Part shown: in pieces, positions 25,740 to 34,198 of the stretch
Layout of the letters: the number at the start of each line of letters is the position of its first letter
How positions within the stretch are numbered: the stretch's first letter is position 1
Assembly: GCF_000968685.2 (NCBI RefSeq)
Contig: NZ_LAKD02000058.1
Coordinates: forward strand, 1 to 64,000
From: Streptomyces antioxidans
Lineage (GTDB): Bacteria > Actinomycetota > Actinomycetes > Streptomycetales > Streptomycetaceae
Direction: 5' to 3'
Length of the DNA stretch: 64,000 bases
Position numbers and translations under genes: made by a program
Notes under the pieces: model-generated
What the model was told of the DNA's origin: nothing
What the model saw: only the letters and a program-made list of their open reading frames with translations
Database searches by the model: none

Positions 25740-26674
25740 CAGTCGGCCTCCCGGAAGGCGCGGACGAGGTAGGAGGCGATGACGCCGAAGGCCAGCACGA
25801 AGATCACGACGGCCAGGGCGGAGCCGTATCCCAGGCGCAGGGACTGGAAGGCGGTGGAGTACATATAGGTGCTCAGCAGTTCTGACGAGTGGTAGGGGCC
25901 GCCCCGGGTCAGGGACCACACGACGTCGAAGGAGCGCAGCGAGTCGATGATGATCACCGAAAGGACGACGGCGTTGACGCTGCGCAGCTGGGGCAGCGTC
26001 ACATGCCGGAAGCGCTGCCACCGTCCGGCGCCGTCCACCTTGGCCGCCTCGTACAGGACCGGGTCGATGCCCTTGAGCCCGGCCAGGTACAGCACCATCA
26101 CATAGCCGACCTGGCGCCACAGAGCGGGCACGATGACCGCGTAGAGGGCGGTGTCCTGGTCGGCGAGCCAGGCATGGCGCAGGCTTTCCAGGCCGACCGA
26201 CTCCAGGATCCGGTTGAGGACGCCGTCGGGCTGGTAGATGGCCTGCCAGACGAGGGCGGTGGCCACCAGGGAGAACACCACGGGCAGGAAGAGGGCGGCG
26301 CGGTAGAAGCCGACGCCCCGGCGCTCCTGCTGGAGGAGCAGCGCGGCGCCGAGGCCGAGCAGCGCGGACAGGCCGCCGAAGAGCACCAGCCACAGCACGG
26401 TGTCGACGGCCGCGGTGCGGAAGACCTCGTCGTGGGCCATCTCGGCGAAGTTGCCCAGGCCGACGAACTCGGGTGCCGAGACCCCGTCCCACTTGTTCAG
26501 GGCGAGGTAGAAGCCCTGGAGCGCGGGCCAGAACACCCACAGCGACTCGGCGAGCAGCGGGACGAGCAGGAAGGCGAGCACCAGCGGCGGGGTGCGCCGG
26601 GCCCCACGGGCCCGCCTGCCGCGGGGCCGGGGCGCGGCCGGGGAGGTGCGCTCGGGCGCGGTGAGGACGGCCAC
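25739..26674 (-). CDS. Carbohydrate ABC transporter permease (MalF/UgpA type)
   Basis: This 311-residue permease has a cytoplasmic basic N-terminus, six to seven hydrophobic helices and the EAA motif LYEAAKVDGAGRWQRFRHVT. The GTG start lies 1 bp after the binding-protein stop and its own stop overlaps the next permease start. It pairs with the MalG-type subunit to import sugars delivered by the lipoprotein; context indicates alpha-galactosides. Confidence 0.93.
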   Translation of the reverse strand: MAVLTAPERTSPAAPRPRGRRARGARRTPPLVLAFLLVPLLAESLWVFWPALQGFYLALNKWDGVSAPEFVGLGNFAEMAHDEVFRTAAVDTVLWLVLFGGLSALLGLGAALLLQQERRGVGFYRAALFLPVVFSLVATALVWQAIYQPDGVLNRILESVGLESLRHAWLADQDTALYAVIVPALWRQVGYVMVLYLAGLKGIDPVLYEAAKVDGAGRWQRFRHVTLPQLRSVNAVVLSVIIIDSLRSFDVVWSLTRGGPYHSSELLSTYMYSTAFQSLRLGYGSALAVVIFVLAFGVIASYLVRAFREAD

Positions 26675-26675
26675 G

Positions 26676-27968
26676 TCACGCCTTCCAGATCTTCTCGGCG
26701 TCGCGCTGCCAGTCGGTGAGGATCGAACCGACGCTCTTCGGCTTGGCGAGGAACTTGGTCAGCGCGGTGTCCGCGGTGGGCTGGAGGGCGTCGCTCGAGT
26801 CGCGGTTGAAGAACTGCGTTATCTCGGCGGCCTCCTCGACATGCTTGCGGCCCTTCTTCACCAGCGCGGTCCCGGCGTCCTTGGCGTCGGGGTGGCAGGG
26901 CAGGACGGTGCCCGAGGAGCCCTTGATGTAGATCTCCTGGGCCTCGGCGGTGGCGAGGTAGCGCAGCAGCTCGAAGACCCCCTCGCGGCGTCCGGTGCGG
27001 GCGCTGGCGAAGTAGCCGTCCGTGGGCGCTTCCTCGGCGAGCGGGACCTTGGGGTCGATGACCGGGAAGCGGAAGAAGTCGATGTCGTCGAGTGCGCCCT
27101 TGGGCGCGGCGTCGGCGAAGAAGGTGCCGATGAGCATCATGCCGGTCCGCCCGGCGAGCAGCGCGGTCGTGGCGTCCTGGAAGGCGAGGGCGGTGCCGTC
27201 GGGGTCGAAGTAGGGCAGCGCCTCCTGCCAGCGGTCGAAGACCTTGCGCACCTCGGGGTCGTCGAAGCGCCGCTTTCCGGCGAGGAGCTGGCGGTGGTAG
27301 TCGGCGCCGTTGATCCGGATGTTGAGGTAGTCGAACCAGGCGGAGGCCACCCAGGGGGTGTTGCTGCCCGCGCCGAGGCCGATCGGCGTCACGCCCCTGG
27401 CCTTGAGCTTGTCGCACAGGTCGAGGAAGTCGTCCCAGCTCTTGGGCTCCTCGACGCCCCACTTGGCGAAGTTGGACTTCCGGTAGAACACGCCCCACCA
27501 GTAGTAGGTGCTGGGCACGAAGACCTTCTTACCGGCGGTCGAGGTGCACTGGGCGGTCAGCGCCTTGGAGTAGTGCTTGAGGTCGGGCGAGGAGGACCAC
27601 ACCTCGCCGAGGTCGAGCAGCAGGTTCTTGCGCGCGTACGCGTCCGCCACCGAGCCCGGGTACCAGGTGTACACATCGGGCGGGTTGGCGGAGGTCAGAT
27701 AGGTGGGCAGCTGGGTGCGGAAGGTCTCGGCGGCCACGGTGTTGAGGGTGGCGCGCCCGGAGCCCTCCTTGGCGTAGGCGGCGACCAGGTCCTCCATCGC
27801 CGCCTTCGCCTGCGGCGCGGACAGGTTGGACTGGAAGGTCACCGCTCCGCCCCCGGAGGAGCTCTTGCCGGAGGAGGCGGAAGTGACACAGCCGCTGAGC
27901 AGCGCGGTGCTCCCGGCGGCGCCGAGGCCGGCGAGGAACAGCCGTCGGCTGGGGTGTGGGTACGTCAT
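26676..27968 (-). CDS. Sugar-binding lipoprotein of ABC transporter
   Basis: This 430-residue extracytoplasmic solute-binding protein (family 1) starts MTYPHPSRRLFLAGLG with a twin-arginine-like signal and a lipobox LLSGC. The mature domain carries the bilobal fold hallmarks NFAKWGVEEPKSWDDF, GMMLIGTFFADAAP and a C-terminal ILTDWQRDAEKIW. GGAG lies 7 nt before the ATG. It is the first gene of the alpha-galactoside operon, with the operator-like element 28065-28091 about 100 bp upstream. Confidence 0.93.
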   Translation of the reverse strand: MTYPHPSRRLFLAGLGAAGSTALLSGCVTSASSGKSSSGGGAVTFQSNLSAPQAKAAMEDLVAAYAKEGSGRATLNTVAAETFRTQLPTYLTSANPPDVYTWYPGSVADAYARKNLLLDLGEVWSSSPDLKHYSKALTAQCTSTAGKKVFVPSTYYWWGVFYRKSNFAKWGVEEPKSWDDFLDLCDKLKARGVTPIGLGAGSNTPWVASAWFDYLNIRINGADYHRQLLAGKRRFDDPEVRKVFDRWQEALPYFDPDGTALAFQDATTALLAGRTGMMLIGTFFADAAPKGALDDIDFFRFPVIDPKVPLAEEAPTDGYFASARTGRREGVFELLRYLATAEAQEIYIKGSSGTVLPCHPDAKDAGTALVKKGRKHVEEAAEITQFFNRDSSDALQPTADTALTKFLAKPKSVGSILTDWQRDAEKIWKA

Positions 27969-28064
27969 GAAGTGCTCCTTGTGGATCCACTCGACGGGCC
28001 CGGCCCCGCTGACGGGGCCGGGACGCGCTCGCGGCGGATCCAGGGTCGCGTGGCGCACGCACCA

Positions 28065-28091
28065 CGTCAATATTAATTCCTAATTTATTTG
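28065..28091 (-). promoter_or_regulatory. Operator-like element and -35 box of the alpha-galactoside operon
   Basis: On the minus strand an AT-rich block containing AAATAAATTAGGAAT leads directly into TTGACG (28065-28070). It shares 22 of 27 positions with 30404-30430, including 15 contiguous bases, and the spacing to the TTGAC box is identical. The TAA stop of the GH27 gene lies inside it. The half-site TTAGGAAT resembles operators of ROK-type sugar repressors, but the binding protein is unknown. Confidence 0.65.
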
Positions 28092-30298
28092 AGTTGGGTT
28101 CGGTGTACGGATCCGTCGACCCCGCGGTACACGACGTCGACCACGCCGTCCGGACCCGCGACCGCCCCGAGCGCGCCGTCGAACGCGGCGCCGGGGAACT
28201 CCGGCCGCTTGCTCCACCCCTCCCAGTCGCCGTTCTCGTACCGCCGCTGCCAGAGCGTGTAGTCGGCGGCCCGCGCGTACAGCACCACCGCGTCGCCCAC
28301 GGCGACCAGCGTCGGGCTGCCGCTCACCGACCCGCCGAGCGAACTCCACTCCGACCACTGCCCGGAGGCGTCGCGCGACCGCGTCCACACCTCGTCCGCC
28401 GAGGTCCGGACGGCCACATGGATCCGGCCCCGCGCGTCCACGACGGCCGACGGCCTGCCGTACGTCGGCCGGTCGCCCGGCGCGCCCAGCGACGACCAGC
28501 CGGCCGACGGCCCCCGCTGGCTGATCCGTCCGTCCGCGCCGCGCGCGGTCAGCGTCCAGTGCGACCCGTCGGTGAACGCCACCGAGGGCGCGTCGGTCAG
28601 CCTCCCGCCGAGGTCCTGCCAGCCGCCCCAGCGCCCGTGCGCGAACACCCGCCGGTACGCCCGGGAGTCGGCGCCCCGCACGAAGACGTCGATCCGCCCG
28701 CCCGCCGAGGCGTGGGCGGCGGGCTGGCCGAGGATCCTCCCGTGCGCCGGGCCGCCGAGGTCTCGCGTCCGCGGCCTGCCGTCGCCGCCCTCGCTGTGCT
28801 GGACGAGGGTGCCGCCCGGTCCGCGGAAGAAGGTGGTCAGCGCGTCGCCTTGGCGTACGACGGCCGGACTCGCCGAGGCCCGCTCGCCCAGGTCCGCACC
28901 GGGGAGCGCGTCCGCGCCGGTGAGCGTGAGGAACGCGGTGCCGTGCGCGGGCACCTCGACGGTGTACGACCCGGTGTGCGTCCCGCGGTCGGCACGCGCC
29001 CGCAGGTCGCGCACCGCGACCGGGCCGCCCAGCGCCACATCGGAGAAGGCCACCGTGCGCTCGGCGGGCCGGTCCGAGCGGTTGAGCAGGACGACGGCGC
29101 GCCGCCCGTGGCCCGAGAGGACCTTGCTGTAGACGTCGCCGACGGAGTCGGTGGCCACCCGCACGCCCTGGACGGCCAGCGGGTCCTGGTCAACGGCGAT
29201 GATCTCCGGGTTGCGCAGCGTCCTGAGCATCGCGTCGGAGAGGGTGCGGGGGTCGGAGCCGAGGACGAGCGGGGAGCCCATCTCGGCCCACATCACCAGC
29301 TGGGTGGTGGACTCCTCCTCCGTCAGCTCCAGCGAGCCGTCGGCCATGCGGCGCATGGGGATGAGGTAGTCGGGGTCGTTGTAGTGACCGGGCCCCTGCG
29401 CCTCGGGGTGCCAGGCGTTGGCGTCCATGTTGCGCAGTACGTTGGGCCACTGGCCGGGGCTCGGGGTGCCCCAGGCGATATCGGTCCCGGTGCGCCAGGA
29501 GTCCGCGATCGTCGGGGCGAAGGCGTAGGAGTTGTGGGCGTCCTGCTCGGGCGTGTGCGGCAGGCCCCAGTCGTCGGTCAGCGGATTGCACAGGTTCAGC
29601 AGCATCCGGCGCCCGGACTTCGCGACCGCGTCGCCGAACTCCTCGAAGGCCGGGCCGGGATCGAGCTTCTCACCGATGCCGCACAGGAAGTCGACCTTGA
29701 TCGCGTCGATCTTCCAGTCCGCGAACTGCCGCGCGTCCTCGGTGTAGTGGCCACGGCTGCCGAGCCCACAGCTCTTGCCGCCGTCGTAGGTGCCCGCGTC
29801 GGTGTAGATGCCGGCCCGCAGACCGCGCTGGTGCAGATACGAGACGAGGGCCGGGATGCCGGAGGGGAAGCGGTCCGGGTGGGCCACCAGCCGCCCCCGC
29901 GCATCACGCGGGTCGTCGGCCTGCCAGCCGCCGTCCAGCCACACGATGTCATAACCGCTGTCGCGCAGCCCGCTGCTGACGATCCGGTCGGCGACCGCGC
30001 GCACCTCCTTCTCGGTGGGCGCGCCCAGTCCGTAGTACGTGTTCCAGCCCATGTAGGGCGTCGGGGCGAGCCCGCTGTCGTAGTAGTCGGGCGCGCCTTG
30101 GTCCACGGTGGGCGCCTTCTGGCCCATGGCGGGTGCCTTCTGACCTACGGCGGGTGCCTTCTGGCCCATGGCGGGCGCGGCCGTGGCCGTGGGGACCGCG
30201 GGCGCGGCCGTCGCCAGGACCACGGCGATCGCGGTCGCGACGGCGCCGCGGGTGAGGGTGCGGTGGTGGGGTCTCCGTGCGGGCTGGGATGACGTCAC
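28085..30298 (-). CDS. Secreted GH27 alpha-galactosidase with C-terminal beta-propeller
   Basis: This 737-residue enzyme begins with a Sec signal peptide (about 1-41) and four heptapeptide repeats (AMGQKAP-like, 43-70). The GH27 catalytic domain (about 75-380) has the nucleophile Asp203 in IKVDFLCG, the acid/base Asp273 in SWRTGTDI, the substrate loops WLDGGW and YNDPDYL, and is followed by a beta-sandwich (about 385-462). Residues about 475-737 form a propeller of PLL-lectin/sialidase-like blades, each with a GRIDVFVRG-type strand and a W..W..LGG motif, likely a carbohydrate-binding module. The GTG at 30298 has GGGAGAGG upstream. It would release galactose or shorter oligosaccharides outside the cell for the adjacent importer. 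Confidence 0.93.
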   Translation of the reverse strand: MTSSQPARRPHHRTLTRGAVATAIAVVLATAAPAVPTATAAPAMGQKAPAVGQKAPAMGQKAPTVDQGAPDYYDSGLAPTPYMGWNTYYGLGAPTEKEVRAVADRIVSSGLRDSGYDIVWLDGGWQADDPRDARGRLVAHPDRFPSGIPALVSYLHQRGLRAGIYTDAGTYDGGKSCGLGSRGHYTEDARQFADWKIDAIKVDFLCGIGEKLDPGPAFEEFGDAVAKSGRRMLLNLCNPLTDDWGLPHTPEQDAHNSYAFAPTIADSWRTGTDIAWGTPSPGQWPNVLRNMDANAWHPEAQGPGHYNDPDYLIPMRRMADGSLELTEEESTTQLVMWAEMGSPLVLGSDPRTLSDAMLRTLRNPEIIAVDQDPLAVQGVRVATDSVGDVYSKVLSGHGRRAVVLLNRSDRPAERTVAFSDVALGGPVAVRDLRARADRGTHTGSYTVEVPAHGTAFLTLTGADALPGADLGERASASPAVVRQGDALTTFFRGPGGTLVQHSEGGDGRPRTRDLGGPAHGRILGQPAAHASAGGRIDVFVRGADSRAYRRVFAHGRWGGWQDLGGRLTDAPSVAFTDGSHWTLTARGADGRISQRGPSAGWSSLGAPGDRPTYGRPSAVVDARGRIHVAVRTSADEVWTRSRDASGQWSEWSSLGGSVSGSPTLVAVGDAVVLYARAADYTLWQRRYENGDWEGWSKRPEFPGAAFDGALGAVAGPDGVVDVVYRGVDGSVHRTQLK
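30089..30172 (-). repeat. 21-nt coding tandem repeat in the GH27 linker
   Basis: Four in-frame heptapeptide units (AMGQKAP, AVGQKAP, AMGQKAP, TVDQGAP) lie between signal peptide and catalytic domain. Confidence 0.85.
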
Positions 30299-30403
30299 GT
30301 GCCTCTCCCGAGGGGTGGGAAGCGGAAAGGAGACATGACGCGGCGGCCCTCGGACGGGCGTCGGCGGCGTCACGGCGAAGACTGTGGCCCGTGGCCGAAA
30401 CCC

Positions 30404-30430
30404 TGTCAAGAATTATTCCTAATTTATTTA
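30404..30430 (-). promoter_or_regulatory. Operator-like element and -35 box of the GH27 gene
   Basis: The minus strand reads AAATAAATTAGGAAT and then leads into TTGACA (30404-30409), matching the element at 28065-28091. Here the core is an imperfect palindrome, TTAGGAAT-A-ATTCTTGA, with 6 of 8 paired positions. It lies about 110 bp upstream of the GTG start. Shared control with the alpha-galactoside operon is inferred. Confidence 0.65.
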
Positions 30431-30539
30431 AACAGCCCCCGCTCGCGCCGCGGACCGCGACGACGCCATGCCGCACCCCACCGAACCCGCCTACGCGCGG
30501 GCCCCGGTGGGGTGCGGAGGTCTGCCCCGACAGGGGCTC

Positions 30540-32069
30540 TCAGATGTCGCGGAAGGTCTCGATCTGGGCGCCGATCGAGTTCAGCCGCTCCGCGAGGTCC
30601 TCGTAACCGCGGTTGATGACGTACACGTTGCGCAGTACCGAGGTGCCCGGCGCGGCCATCATCGCCAACAGGACCACCACGGCGGGGCGCAGGGCGGGCG
30701 GGCACATCATCTCGGCGGAGCGCCAGCGGGTGGGGCCCTCGACCAGGACGCGGTGCGGGTCGAGGAGTTTGACGTGGGCGCCGAGGCGGTTGAGCTCGGT
30801 GAGGTAGATCGCGCGGTTGTCGTAGACCCAGTCGTGGATCAGCGTCGAGCCCTGGGCGGCGGCGGCGATCGCCGCGAAGAAGGGCACGTTGTCGATGTTG
30901 ATGCCCGGGAACGGCATCGGGTGGATCTTGTCGATGGGGGCCTGCAGCTTGGACGGGCGGACGGTGAGGTCGACCAGCCGGGTGCGGCCGTTGTCCGCCG
31001 CGTACTCCAAGCCGCGCTCGTGGTCCAGCCCCATCTCCTCCAGGACGGCCAGCTCGATCTCCAGGAACTCCACCGGCACCCGGCGGATCGTCAGCTCCGA
31101 CTCGGTGATGACGGCGGCGGCCAGCAGGCTCATCGCCTCGACCGGGTCCTCGGAGGGGGAGTAGTCGACATCGCGGTCGATGCGGGCCACGCCGTGGACG
31201 GTCAGCGTCGTGGTGCCCACGCCCTCGACCTTGACGCCCAACTCCTCCAGGAAGAAGCAGAGATCCTGGACCATGTAGTTGGACGAGGCGTTGCGGATCA
31301 CCGTGACGCCGTCGTGCCGGGCGGCCGCCAGCAGCGCGTTCTCGGTGACGGTGTCGCCGCGTTCGGTCAGCACGATGGCTCGGGTGGGGGCGACCGAGCG
31401 GTCGACGTGGGAGTGGTACATCCCGTCGGTGGCGGTCACTTCGAGGCCGAAGGGGCGCAGGGCGGTCATATGCGGCTGCACGGTGCGGGTGCCGAGGTCG
31501 CAGCCGCCCGCGTAGGGGATCCGGAAGCGGTCCATCCGGTGCAGCAGCGGGCCGAGGAACATGATGACGCTGCGCGTCCGGCGCGCGGCCTCGGTGTCCA
31601 TCGCCTCGAGGTCCAGCTCGGCGGGCGGCACGATCTCCAGATCGGCACCGTCGTTGATCCAGCGGGTGCGGACGCCGATGCTGCCCAGGACCTCGAGGAT
31701 GCGGTAGACCTCCTCGATCCTGGCGACCCTCCGCAGCGTCGTACGGCCCGCGTTGAGCAGCGTGGCGCACAGCAGCGCCACGCACGCGTTCTTGCTCGTC
31801 TTGACGTCGATGGCCCCGGACAGCCGACGGCCGCCGACCACCCGGAGGTGCATCGGGCCCGCGTAGCCGAGGGAGACGATCTCGCTGTCCAGCGCCTCGC
31901 CGATCCTGGCGATCATCTCAAGACTGATGTTCTGGTTTCCCCGCTCAATGCGGTTGACCGCGCTCTGGCTTGTGCCGAGTGCCTCCGCGAGCTGGGACTG
32001 GGTCCAGCCCCGGTGTTGACGGGCGTCACGGATGAGCTTGCCGATGCGTGAGAGGTAGTCGTCAGTCAT
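30540..32069 (-). CDS. XRE-type HTH fused to MurA-like UDP-GlcNAc enolpyruvyl transferase
   Basis: This 509-residue protein joins an N-terminal XRE helix-turn-helix (about 5-62, RGWTQSQLAEALGTSQSAVNRIERG) to a complete EPSP/MurA-type transferase fold. The MurA part keeps Lys93 (KTSKNAC) and Cys190 in GGCDLGTR, corresponding to E. coli Lys22 and the fosfomycin-target Cys115, so catalysis seems possible. It may be an enzyme that also regulates, or a MurA-derived sensor of UDP-GlcNAc or PEP. A 16-bp palindrome lies 13 bp upstream of the ATG, consistent with autoregulation. No Shine-Dalgarno sequence is evident. The fusion is seen in other streptomycetes, where a separate housekeeping MurA exists. 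Confidence 0.88.
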   Translation of the reverse strand: MTDDYLSRIGKLIRDARQHRGWTQSQLAEALGTSQSAVNRIERGNQNISLEMIARIGEALDSEIVSLGYAGPMHLRVVGGRRLSGAIDVKTSKNACVALLCATLLNAGRTTLRRVARIEEVYRILEVLGSIGVRTRWINDGADLEIVPPAELDLEAMDTEAARRTRSVIMFLGPLLHRMDRFRIPYAGGCDLGTRTVQPHMTALRPFGLEVTATDGMYHSHVDRSVAPTRAIVLTERGDTVTENALLAAARHDGVTVIRNASSNYMVQDLCFFLEELGVKVEGVGTTTLTVHGVARIDRDVDYSPSEDPVEAMSLLAAAVITESELTIRRVPVEFLEIELAVLEEMGLDHERGLEYAADNGRTRLVDLTVRPSKLQAPIDKIHPMPFPGINIDNVPFFAAIAAAAQGSTLIHDWVYDNRAIYLTELNRLGAHVKLLDPHRVLVEGPTRWRSAEMMCPPALRPAVVVLLAMMAAPGTSVLRNVYVINRGYEDLAERLNSIGAQIETFRDI

Positions 32070-32081
32070 GGAGAAGAGGCT

Positions 32082-32097
32082 ATCTCACATATGAGAT
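32082..32097. promoter_or_regulatory. 16-bp palindrome, probable operator of the XRE-MurA gene
   Basis: ATCTCA-CATA-TGAGAT has perfect 6-bp arms in an AT-rich patch and lies 13-28 bp upstream of the XRE-MurA start codon. XRE proteins bind such short palindromes, so autoregulation is the simplest reading. Confidence 0.55.
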
Positions 32098-32145
32098 GCC
32101 CGCGCGACGGGGGAGATGGGTGGAGTGACGGCTCTCCACTCGGTA

Positions 32146-32168
32146 TTGTTCTATTAGTATGCAAACAA
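32146..32168. promoter_or_regulatory. Promoter/operator region of the DUF1648-YtrA operon
   Basis: TTGTT and AACAA form an inverted repeat with a 13-nt AT-rich centre (CTATTAGTATGCA) 23-45 bp upstream of the DUF1648 gene. YtrA-type GntR regulators usually bind AT-rich inverted repeats in their own promoters. The half-sites are short, so this is tentative. Confidence 0.35.
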
Positions 32169-32190
32169 ATGGTGAGGAGAAGGGGTCCCC

Positions 32191-33171
32191 ATGCGCTCTG
32201 CCCGGTGGCGTGTGCTCGTTGCCGTTCTGCCCTCTGTGCTGGCGTGGGCCGTGGTCCTGGCGACTTTCGTCGGGCTCCGCGACCGGCTGCCGGATACGCT
32301 CGCCACGCACTTCGGCGCGGACGGCAAGGCCGACGGATTCACCGGTACGGGTGCGTTCCTCCCGGTAATGACCGCCTTTCTCCTCGGCTCCGGCGTCCTC
32401 ACCCTCGTGCCGATCCTCCGCTCGGCCAAGGGCCTCGGTGCCCAGCGGTTCGCGGTCGCCCTCGGCTACAGCATGTCCGGGCTGCTGGGCTACGCCTTCG
32501 CCGCTCTGCTCTTCGCCAACGCCGATGCGGGCGCCGGCGCCGTCCGTGCCTCCCGTGCCTCCCTGCCTCTGTGGCAGCTGGGCATCACCTTCGCCGTCGC
32601 GGCCGTCATGGGCGCGCTGGGCTGGCTGATCGCGAGCCGGGACACGGCGTCCGCGGCCGAACCCGGGGAGCGGGCCGCCGCACCCCGGCTGCCGCTGGCC
32701 AAGGGCGAAGTGGCCACCTGGACGCGGACCGTCGGATCGCCCGTGCTGCTCGCCGTGGGGGCGGGGACCGCGCTGCTGGGCGCCGTGCTGACGGCCGTGG
32801 GGGCGGGGACGGGGGCGTGGCTGATCGTCATCGGGCTGGTCTCCGCGGTGCTGGCCCGCTGCCGGGTGACCGTCGACCGCCGGGGCCTCGCCGTCGCCTC
32901 GTGGTGCGCCCCGCGGCCCCGGGTGCGGATGCCGCTGGACCGGATCGAGCGGGCCACCAGCCGCGAGGCCACGGCGCTGAGCCTCGGCGGCTGGGGCTAC
33001 CGGATCCGCGGCGGGGGCAGCGCGCTGGTGTTCCGCTCCGGCGACGCGCTGTTCCTGACGCTCGCCACGGGCCGGGAGTTCGCGGTGACGGTGGACGACG
33101 CCGCGACCGCCGCCGCGCTGCTCAACACCCTGATCGAGCGCGACCGCCGCGCGACGGGGGAGCGCGGCTGA
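32191..33171 (+). CDS. DUF1648 domain membrane protein
   Basis: This 326-residue integral membrane protein has an N-terminal DUF1648 motif (LRDRLPDTLATHFGADGKADGFTGT region), about six hydrophobic helices and a C-terminal hydrophilic PH-like segment (DRIERATSREATALSLGGWGYRIRG). GAGGAGAAGGGG precedes the ATG. The YtrA-type regulator gene starts 1 bp after its stop, so the two form an operon of the kind often linked to cell-envelope stress. The biochemical role is unknown. Confidence 0.85.
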   Translation: MRSARWRVLVAVLPSVLAWAVVLATFVGLRDRLPDTLATHFGADGKADGFTGTGAFLPVMTAFLLGSGVLTLVPILRSAKGLGAQRFAVALGYSMSGLLGYAFAALLFANADAGAGAVRASRASLPLWQLGITFAVAAVMGALGWLIASRDTASAAEPGERAAAPRLPLAKGEVATWTRTVGSPVLLAVGAGTALLGAVLTAVGAGTGAWLIVIGLVSAVLARCRVTVDRRGLAVASWCAPRPRVRMPLDRIERATSREATALSLGGWGYRIRGGGSALVFRSGDALFLTLATGREFAVTVDDAATAAALLNTLIERDRRATGERG

Positions 33172-33172
33172 G

Positions 33173-33532
33173 ATGCTCTTCCGCGTCGACCCCGGCTCGG
33201 CGGTCCCGCTGGCCGACCAGATCGCCGCCTCCGTGCGCGGCGCGATCGCCGACGGCGCCGTACGTCCCGGCGAACGCCTCCCCGCCGCCCGCGCGCTCGG
33301 CGAATCCCTCGGCGTCAACGTCCATACGGTCCTGCGCGGCTACCAACGGCTCCGCGAGGAGGGCCTGATCGAACTCCGCCGCGGCCGCGGTGCGGTCGTC
33401 ACCGGCGACCAGCCCACGGCCCGCGCCCGGCTCCTGGAGGGCGTCCAGGGCCTGGTGGACCAGGCCCGCGCCCTGGGCCTCTCAGACGAGGAGGTCCTGA
33501 CCCTGGTCAGAACCCGCCTCGCGGGCGGCTGA
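33173..33532 (+). CDS. YtrA-subfamily GntR transcriptional regulator
   Basis: This compact 119-residue regulator has the GntR winged helix (PLADQIAASVRGAIADGAVRPGERLPAARALGESLGVNVHTVLRGY) and only a short C-terminal dimerisation helix pair, the hallmark of the YtrA subfamily. The RGYQRLREEGLIELRRGRG wing is intact. It is translationally coupled to the DUF1648 gene and probably represses this operon. Confidence 0.92.
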   Translation: MLFRVDPGSAVPLADQIAASVRGAIADGAVRPGERLPAARALGESLGVNVHTVLRGYQRLREEGLIELRRGRGAVVTGDQPTARARLLEGVQGLVDQARALGLSDEEVLTLVRTRLAGG

Positions 33533-33538
33533 GCCCCC

Positions 33539-34108
33539 TCAGAACTCGGCGGTGTCCAGCTCCAGGCCGAACGGCTCCGGGAGCGGGAGCGCGGCGCCAA
33601 AGGGATGGGGGCCGTCCACCTTGGTGTAGCCGAGGCTGCCGGGCACTGAATAGAGCGTGCAGGCGCGCTGCTGCCGGTCGACCAGGAGGTACAGCGGCGC
33701 GCCGTACTCCGCGTACCGGCGCCGCTTGACCACCCGGTCGGTGTCTCCGTTCGAGTCGGAGGTCACCTCGACGATCAGGAGGGTCTGGTCGGGGAGCAGG
33801 GCTCCAGCGCCTTTGGCGAGCTCGCGTGGCACAACGGCCAGATCCGGTACGTACCAATTGCTGCTGCCCGGCAAGTCCAGATTTCCTGACCCGGCCCTGC
33901 AGTCGAGCTTGCGCATGACCGGCCCGATCTGTTCACGGATCACGTCGGCGGCGTTCTCGTGGTCCCATGTCGGTGACAACCGTTCGATGACCCCCTCCAC
34001 GATCTGCACCCGGTCATCCCCCCGGATGTGCTGGATCGCGTACTTCAATGCGGTTTCGGGGTCGTCGGCCGCATACGAGGCCGTTTCCGAATGGGGTTGC
34101 GCGCTCAT
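33539..34108 (-). CDS. Uma2 family (DUF820) nuclease-fold protein
   Basis: This 189-residue protein has the restriction-endonuclease-like Uma2 fold. VPDLAVVPRE supplies the Asp and LIVEVTSDSNGDTDRVVKRRRYAEYG the Glu and Lys of a PD-(D/E)xK-like site, followed by YLLVDR. The ATG at 34108 has GGAGG 4-5 nt upstream. Uma2 proteins are very numerous in streptomycetes and their cellular role is not established. The gene converges on the YtrA gene with only 6 bp between the stop codons. Confidence 0.88.
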   Translation of the reverse strand: MSAQPHSETASYAADDPETALKYAIQHIRGDDRVQIVEGVIERLSPTWDHENAADVIREQIGPVMRKLDCRAGSGNLDLPGSSNWYVPDLAVVPRELAKGAGALLPDQTLLIVEVTSDSNGDTDRVVKRRRYAEYGAPLYLLVDRQQRACTLYSVPGSLGYTKVDGPHPFGAALPLPEPFGLELDTAEF

Positions 34109-34198
34109 CGGTCCTCCACCTGGCGACGTAGCTGCGGCATGACGACTGCGCAAGGTCTATCGCAATCCTCCACGGGCAGGGGCAAATGTGCCCAGTAG

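Noticed and set aside
28094..30292. 732-residue plus-strand open frame over the GH27 gene
   Set aside because: Antisense shadow; the minus-strand gene has signal peptide, catalytic motifs and promoter elements.
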